64,000 bases of DNA. Origin: Flavobacteriales bacterium. Its GTDB lineage: Bacteria; Bacteroidota; Bacteroidia; NS11-12g; UBA9320. Within the stretch, counting starts at the first letter, position 1; each line of letters opens with the position of its first letter. The stretch covers positions 314,160 to 378,159 of the forward strand of contig JACJZV010000003.1 of NCBI GenBank assembly GCA_020635395.1, written 5' to 3'. This document shows positions 60,701 to 64,000 of this stretch, one piece after another. The translations under genes were made by a program, and so were the position numbers. Below the pieces are notes generated by a model, which was given only the letters and a program-made list of their open reading frames with translations, ran no database searches and had not been told where the DNA came from.

Positions 60701-61626
60701 ACAATTCAGCAAGTTATGCTCGGCTAAATTATATAGAAATTAGTTATAATACTGTTCCAATTCCTGTTCAAATCTTGACGAATAGCCAAGGTGAGTATGA
60801 ATTTGATAGTGATATATTTTATTGTTTAAACTCAAACAGTACGTATCATCTTCGGGTAAATTTAGCAGATACAACTTTGCAAAGTCAAAGTGCCTCTGCA
60901 ACCAATGCAACCGGAAAAACTGACAACAGTGCGGTTACTGATTTTGGAGATAGTGATGGAAGCACCTCAATTGCAAGCGGTTTTAGCACAATAGTTATTA
61001 CAACACCAACCTCGGGTCAAAATATGTTTCTTGACTTCGGCTTTGGTGTTAACAATCCAGTACCAGTCGAATTATTAAAATTCGAAGCTAAATGGGTAAA
61101 AACTGATGCTCTATTGACTTGGTCCACTGCCTCAGAGATTAACAATAGGTATTTTGTTGTTGAAAGAAGTATTGACGGTATCGACAATTTTCAACCCATT
61201 GGTATTGTAAATAGCTTGGCTTTAAATGGTAATTCAGACCAGATATTAGCATATTCTTTCATCGATCAAAATGTGGAAACAATTATTACGAAATCCGTTT
61301 TTTATCGACTCCGACAAATAGATTTCAACGGGGATGAAGAAATACACCCTCTCAGGGTTTTAACAAAAAAATCGGAGGAAATCATTCAAATATATCCTAA
61401 TCCCACCAACGGGCTGATTTCTATAGATTTAACAGATTCCGAAACCTCCAACGTTTTTATACGAATAACTGATAATTTGGGCAGAGTAATGTTTGAGTCG
61501 GACTATATGGCCGTTCCGGAAATAATTAATTATTCATTCGAAGGTTTGAGTGCCGGTGTTTATTTTATGACAATTAAAACCAATAACGGAATTCAGGTTG
61601 AAAAAATAATTTACAACCACGATTGA
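54721..61626 (+). CDS. Giant surface protein: DUF11-like head, nine SdrD_B repeats, T9SS type A tail
   Basis: Start at ATG 54721 gives a signal peptide (ALFLIIFGLNISGFSQ) and 2301 residues. In order: a DUF11-like domain (about 25-165), three tandem ~190-residue repeats (starting near 55228, 55800 and 56368), a second DUF11-like domain, and nine SdrD_B/Cna-B-type repeats (LGDYVWLDLNKDGDQDANEPG-like starts near 57328, 57676, 58029, 58399, 58755, 59118, 59460, 59808, 60174), each with DxDxDG-type calcium loops. The ninth is split by an inserted beta-sandwich domain. The C-terminus (YPNPTNGLISIDL...GVYFMTIKTNNG) is the type A T9SS sorting domain. Probably a rod-like adhesin. Confidence 0.9.
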   Translation: MKNLYSKGEVRFVRFKKSLALFLIIFGLNISGFSQNADLQIQLTSVTTLCPGESFTYTYTISNNGPNSANGATFNDNFPSGLTQTSYSSCNATGGAVCPSSYTISNTNFSGTIPTLPSGGQVIMNITMEAPSPPYNSSFSNTATVSPPSGTTDPNMSTNSSTWNITLRRNIDIAIEGSMDTFHANCNGFPDTSFHMVRFINKGSCRADSVLLNIYVPFGSFTRTGIGSVQINASVKMIDTVWNISPGTSMYNTQLYNSSITYSVNLTGSSSGYGNYNYIQRRVKRWESGDTVELTFKVVLESLNLNGCGYTLSGTRLGGHYATFAIPSNTTLTDTFSTNNSLNWSYGNSFGPCSGISCPTTDIEAFGNQSTFNAGCGDLPDTSYHTVGFVNHGPANADSTLLSVYIPMGGFTKTGNGTATISVPFVAGDTSFYTSSGTTLYPTSYFNPGGTYSLTLSTASSGTSNYNFLQRRVKKWEPGDTVLISYRIIINGLNHSGCGYSITGTNVGGTNTSFTIPTNLTLTDTFSANNFVSINGNDVGPCTAAACPVTDIEVVGSQTTFNAACQSGPDTSYHTVYYVNHGPSTADSVLLTYFLPFGTWVKSGSGTAVITNNMRIIDTVWSVGAGSSLYETSFYNSNLYYSTTLSASFAGYSNYSLIQRRVKNWAVGDTIKVQYAIEVGKINLSGCGFTVSSSRYGGTNANFIIPSNMYLKDTFSGNDAANISGNTGGPWSRLDVSISKSVSPAILISGDTLTMSYQFQNASGGVNAIEKTFIDTLPQNFFINLSTFSCSASSGASCGSYTYDTVKRIFTYTAASLPSSGLINISFKGAVFSQYDETTTTRAYAPQCEDCIPSTNFTETNYQINANPYLGDYVWLDLNKDGDQDANEPAMSGIEVTLFNSSDNLLGTTKTDANGRYRFGDLTSGTYYVQFHLPPNYKFTSQTTGTSFGSDANPTTGKTPNVSISTNNHLDLDAGLIPAENSVGSIGDYVWFDENSNGIQDYSEKGFSGVLVTLYDNSGNKLMNTYTDKNGMYLFNNLDAGTYVVGMNPVPGFIASTANVGDDAFDSDINTTSLKTSNIVLTSGQNIRHIDAGLVRQPASSASLGNFVWYDLNNDWIQSGGNEKGVEDIKVVLKNSSGSRLDSLFTSFDGQYVFNNLNAGGYILEFSNLPSGYNLVHPYLGFNNTVDSDPNQNLGNTDTIILSAGEINMSIDAGINDTTNTNTASLGDFVWYDYDQDGIQDSNEAGVAGVTVILYNTSDIEQDRTTTDRNGWYKFINLAAGTYYIQFSNIPPNHQFTGTGSGTPSTDNNANASGRTANITINAGTHTTDVDAGIIGNVIDVLPASLGNRVWYDLNNNGLQDNGEPGVPGVRVRLLDNTGNTVIDSTTTSGLGYYIFNELAAEDYFIQVVSSTLPSGYTFVTQNAGSDDKVDSDVNTSTGKTSVIALEEGEDDMSHDAGIYKANVASLGNYVWFDIDQDGYQDADEPGAPGVTAKLYNTSNTLIQTTSTDENGKYLFTNLSAGTYYVVFVNAPAGYVFTSQSSGTDSSAANQLGKTGNISLSTGQTYLDLDAGLTSSTVGLLSGRFWFDQNKNGIEESSENPVPGQTILLLNDSEEPISAAVTNENGEYEFAGLQSGIYYTSFINTISNTQFTTQTTNTSNGSDVNPITGLSASIFLPVGGNVPDNDGGIIDFIPAKLGNIVWIDNDNDGIQNGTFYNVGGVGVQLYNLNDELISSTATTANGEYMFDKLPAGDYYIKFSRNTLPSGYSIVANNVGSNDSEDSDADPTTGNTSTISLSEGEVDMSWDMGITLNPSNGWKIGGIVWADPDLDGLQEGKEGRIANTKVMLYTTTGTLVTCGTTASKNLRDDFNVGSFSNNDGNTNFSSNWIEIGESNGPSVLGTRITGGNLYHQQLNPGESRSIERQFSLKEASGTVSITFNYYFFKSSTGTFAASVEYFNNGSWVNMVSATGTLSATYTGTLPKTATAVRFSYTSNNSASYARLNYIEISYNTVPIPVQILTNSQGEYEFDSDIFYCLNSNSTYHLRVNLADTTLQSQSASATNATGKTDNSAVTDFGDSDGSTSIASGFSTIVITTPTSGQNMFLDFGFGVNNPVPVELLKFEAKWVKTDALLTWSTASEINNRYFVVERSIDGIDNFQPIGIVNSLALNGNSDQILAYSFIDQNVETIITKSVFYRLRQIDFNGDEEIHPLRVLTKKSEEIIQIYPNPTNGLISIDLTDSETSNVFIRITDNLGRVMFESDYMAVPEIINYSFEGLSAGVYFMTIKTNNGIQVEKIIYNHD
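55228..56916 (+). repeat. Three in-frame tandem repeats of about 570 bp
   Basis: Each encodes a ~190-residue module with TDIE, PDTSYHTV-x-F-VNHGP, YNY-x-QRRVK-W and a TDTFS end. Sequence identity between units is moderate, so the duplications are not recent. Confidence 0.8.
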
Positions 61627-61660
61627 TAATTATAATACCAATTAAATTTTTTAATCAAAT

Positions 61661-61688
61661 AAAAGGCTGTCTTGAATGACAGCCTTTT
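61661..61688 (+). terminator. Terminator after the SdrD_B protein gene
   Basis: AAAAGGCTGTC and GACAGCCTTTT form a perfect stem with a 6-nt loop followed by T residues. Confidence 0.88.
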
Positions 61689-61766
61689 TATTTACCAATT
61701 TAAGATTGGTATCCCAACCATATCATGGTTATTTACAAAAACCGGAGTGGACTCCTTTTCTTTCTG

Positions 61767-61838
61767 TAGCCTTGTCAGGAATCGAACCTGAATCTGGAGT
61801 TTAGGAAACTCTTATTCTATCCGTTGAACTACAAGGCC
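61767..61838 (-). tRNA. tRNA-Arg (anticodon CCT)
   Basis: On the minus strand the cloverleaf starts GGCCTTGTAGTTCAACGG and ends with GGTTCGATTCC in the T arm and ACAAGGCT-A. The acceptor stem pairs fully (one G-T). The anticodon loop TTCCTAA gives anticodon CCT, which reads AGG (Arg). The 3' CCA is not encoded. Confidence 0.9.
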
Positions 61839-61891
61839 AAATATTGTGGCCAAAAATAGAGTTGTTCGGAAGAAAATCAAATTTTGGTTGT

Positions 61892-62314
61892 TTATATTCC
61901 CTTGTTTATTGAGTCTAAATAATTGAGATAACCAATATCAACAAGATTTTGAACAGAAAGGAGGTCAAATTTTTCCATTTCAATTCTCATTTTCTCAGCT
62001 TCGCCAATATGCCAACAATAGGTTTGTGCATGCCAGTCAAGCCAGTCAGCCTCCCACTCAAAACCACCATATCGGGTAACAATAACATAATCCTTTTCCG
62101 TCAGTCCGATGCTTTCAAAAAAATCCAAATTATGGTCATCCGCATTCATGGCTGCAACCGAAATAAGGTAGTCATCCTCTTGTGCGGTGCGGCTTTCCGA
62201 AGTATTTCGTTGGTTGAAATTGACAAAAGTTTTAAATCGGTTCAGACTTTCTGGATTATTCTCAAAAAACATTTTGTTCACGATTAAATTCGATAAATGT
62301 ATAAAAAGTGCCAT
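61892..62314 (-). CDS. Hypothetical protein, 140 residues
   Basis: No signal peptide; an alternative start is ATG 62272 (MFFENNPESLNRF). The protein is acidic with a Trp/Tyr-rich centre (YGGFEWEADWLDWHAQTYCWH) and a helical end. I do not recognise a family. It lies between the tRNA and the IS982-type element. Confidence 0.55.
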   Translation of the reverse strand: MALFIHLSNLIVNKMFFENNPESLNRFKTFVNFNQRNTSESRTAQEDDYLISVAAMNADDHNLDFFESIGLTEKDYVIVTRYGGFEWEADWLDWHAQTYCWHIGEAEKMRIEMEKFDLLSVQNLVDIGYLNYLDSINKGI

Positions 62315-62387
62315 TGTTACTGTAACATAGTTTTAATTGTCAAAATTAGGGAGTTATTAAATCAATAGATTGGTTCCAAAACCTAAA

Positions 62388-63416
62388 ATTAACGTGAATA
62401 ATGGATAAGAAATGTGGATAAAGTAAAAGGGCATTTTTGTATATTAGCAACTGATTAACAAGTAGTTACAATATAAAAAACACCCTTATGTCTGATTCAA
62501 AAATAGCTGAAATTTTCGTAGAAATAGACGATTTCTGTAAAGAATTCGAAGTAGAAATCAAAAAACGTCGCTTAGAAGCTAAAAATAGCACCAGTCGCAT
62601 TAGAAAAGGTAAGTTGTCAGATTCGGAAGTGATGACCATTTTACTATGCTTTCATCACTCGAATTATGTGAACTTTAAAGCCTTTTATACCGAAATGGTT
62701 CAGGTATATTGGACTCATTTATTTCCTGACTTGGTGAGTTATGAGCGGTTCAATGCCATACAACAAAAGGTAATGATTCCACTTTTAGTTTTTCTTAAAA
62801 CCAAGGCACTTGGTTCAAGCAGAGGTATTAATTTTATCGACTCAACGACCTTAAAAGTCTGCCACATAAAAAGAGAAAAACAACACAGTGTAATGAAGCA
62901 CTTCGCATCCAAAGGAAAATCAACTATGGGATGGTTTTATGGATTCAAATTACACCTCATCATAAATGACAAAGGAGAGTTGCTAAGTTTCTATCTATCA
63001 GGAGCTAACGTAGATGACCGAAACCTTAAAGTAATTGAAACAATGACCAAAAATATCTTTGGAAAACTCTATGTAGATAGAGGTTACATCTCACAAATAT
63101 TGGCAGATTATCTTTGGAATGACGGTATACATTTAGTGTATAAAAGACGAAAAAATATGAAATCACAAAACCTCTCTGACACCGATAAAATTCTGCTTCG
63201 AAAAAGAGCCTTAATTGAATCGGTAAACGATGAATTGAAAAATATATGCAAAGTAGAGCATACCAGACACAGAGCTCCAAAAGGATTCTTAATGAATGTC
63301 ATATCTGCCTTAACTGCATATCATTTCCTCCCCAAAAAACCTTCCTTAAATATTACTCCCGAAAAAGAGGAATCTAACCAACTTTTAATCGCAGCTTAAA
63401 CATTATTCACGTTAAT
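62388..63416 (+). mobile_element. IS982-type insertion sequence (about 1.03 kb)
   Basis: Ends ATTAACGTGAATAATG (62388-62403) and its reverse complement (63401-63416) are perfect 16-bp inverted repeats bounding one transposase gene. No target duplication is recognisable in the flanks. Only one copy is seen in the window. Confidence 0.88.
62488..63399 (+). CDS. IS982-family transposase
   Basis: The 303-residue DDE transposase has D118 (NFIDSTTLKVC), D197 (LYVDRGYIS) and E244 (LIESVNDELK) as catalytic candidates. Family features GWFYGFKLHLIIN and HTRHRAPKGFLMNV are present. Length is normal and the gene appears intact. Confidence 0.92.
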   Translation: MSDSKIAEIFVEIDDFCKEFEVEIKKRRLEAKNSTSRIRKGKLSDSEVMTILLCFHHSNYVNFKAFYTEMVQVYWTHLFPDLVSYERFNAIQQKVMIPLLVFLKTKALGSSRGINFIDSTTLKVCHIKREKQHSVMKHFASKGKSTMGWFYGFKLHLIINDKGELLSFYLSGANVDDRNLKVIETMTKNIFGKLYVDRGYISQILADYLWNDGIHLVYKRRKNMKSQNLSDTDKILLRKRALIESVNDELKNICKVEHTRHRAPKGFLMNVISALTAYHFLPKKPSLNITPEKEESNQLLIAA

Positions 63417-63492
63417 CAGATAGGGTTGTAGAATTGAAATTTTTTCAGCTTAAAATATCAAGCAAGTAGTAGGTTTGAGTTATATCTGACCA

Positions 63493-63996
63493 TTAAGGTA
63501 TTGTAAAAGAGGAGCCAAATGTTGTTTGGTATACATAACCATCTAAACTAGCTGAAATTGTTTGATCGCATATATAAACTTTTATAGTGTCGGTTCTTGT
63601 GTCAATAAGAATATTGTTGCGTCTCAAGAAGGTAAATTTTTCGGAACTTTCTCGATTAACAGAGCCGCTAATTTTTGCCGGATATTCCATTAAAGAATTT
63701 TTAAACAAATTGGCAATTTTAACGGTTAAATAGTCCTTGGAATTTGGATTATCACTGCTAAGTGTAAATGTATTTTCATTGAATTTTCGATTAACCCATT
63801 GCACCCCCTCCAAATTCAACAAATCGCTATGTGTTAAATTGATACTTTCAGCATAGCATGTTTTATCTGCAAATGATTTTTCAACCTCAATTGATAAATC
63901 GTCATCGTTTACTTCTGAATGAATAGGTAAACAAGAATTTAAAAATATCCAAAGAGACAGGGTAGATATTTTAGCAAATTTAGAGAGCCAAGCCAT
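63493..63996 (-). CDS. Hypothetical lipoprotein, 167 residues
   Basis: The signal sequence ends in lipobox LNSC (Cys22). The mature protein is Asn/Asp/Ser-rich and beta-like with two further cysteines (KTCYAES, YICDQT). No family recognised. The start is 4 nt from the window end, so a longer N-terminus outside the window cannot be excluded. Confidence 0.62.
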   Translation of the reverse strand: MAWLSKFAKISTLSLWIFLNSCLPIHSEVNDDDLSIEVEKSFADKTCYAESINLTHSDLLNLEGVQWVNRKFNENTFTLSSDNPNSKDYLTVKIANLFKNSLMEYPAKISGSVNRESSEKFTFLRRNNILIDTRTDTIKVYICDQTISASLDGYVYQTTFGSSFTIP

Positions 63997-64000
63997 ACGC

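Noticed and set aside
62380..63424. Target-site duplication for the IS982-type element
   Set aside because: The bases flanking the 16-bp inverted repeats (cctaaa and cagata) do not match.

Overview
The window looks like the chromosome of an uncultured Bacteroidota (Bacteroidetes) bacterium. The evidence is: three very large secreted proteins with type IX secretion (T9SS) C-terminal domains or gliding-type PKD architecture; many Cys-anchored lipoproteins; promoters of the Bacteroidota form TTTG-N19-21-TAnnTTTG; almost no strong Shine-Dalgarno sequences; and AT-rich DNA. No species can be named from the sequence.

Layout. 1-10.1 kb: core and accessory genes, mostly on the minus strand (DEAD-box helicase, repeat lipoprotein, PPK2, galE plus a sugar N-acetyltransferase, secreted hypotheticals, a small Cys/His-rich envelope cluster). 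10.1-24.6 kb: an accessory region of twelve small minus-strand genes. At least nine are bracketed by their own inverted repeat of the form GTTxxxxxx...xxxxxxAAC and separated by long hairpin-forming sequences. This is the organisation of integron gene cassettes with attC sites. No integrase gene is present in the window, so I call it a cassette array lacking an integrase. It is invaded by two identical 1775-bp IS elements, one IS remnant and four copies of a 145/146-bp MITE with the same termini. All seven sit at the same position and orientation in attC, immediately after the R'' AAC.

The unusual point is expression. The MITE, the IS left end, a second type of attC repeat and two unrelated attC regions all contain a consensus-like Bacteroidota promoter pointing at the next cassette gene. 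The array may therefore be expressed cassette by cassette rather than from one upstream promoter, with attC-targeting mobile elements delivering promoters.

25.6-36.2 kb: eno and a short operon, a PKD-repeat T9SS protein, a TetR regulator diverging from a bestrophin/beta-carbonic anhydrase pair, and a PepSY-TM/CbiX-like lipoprotein pair. 36.4-48.8 kb: a second giant T9SS protein, an aldose-epimerase-like gene, glyS, a solitary AAA ATPase gene inside perfect palindromes, a MiaE-like enzyme and hutU. 48.9-64 kb: a subtilase operon with two paralogous lipoproteins, folD-queE, a third giant protein with nine SdrD_B-type repeats, tRNA-Arg, an IS982-type element and hypothetical genes.

Limits: all family calls come from reading motifs by eye; no database search or folding program was run.
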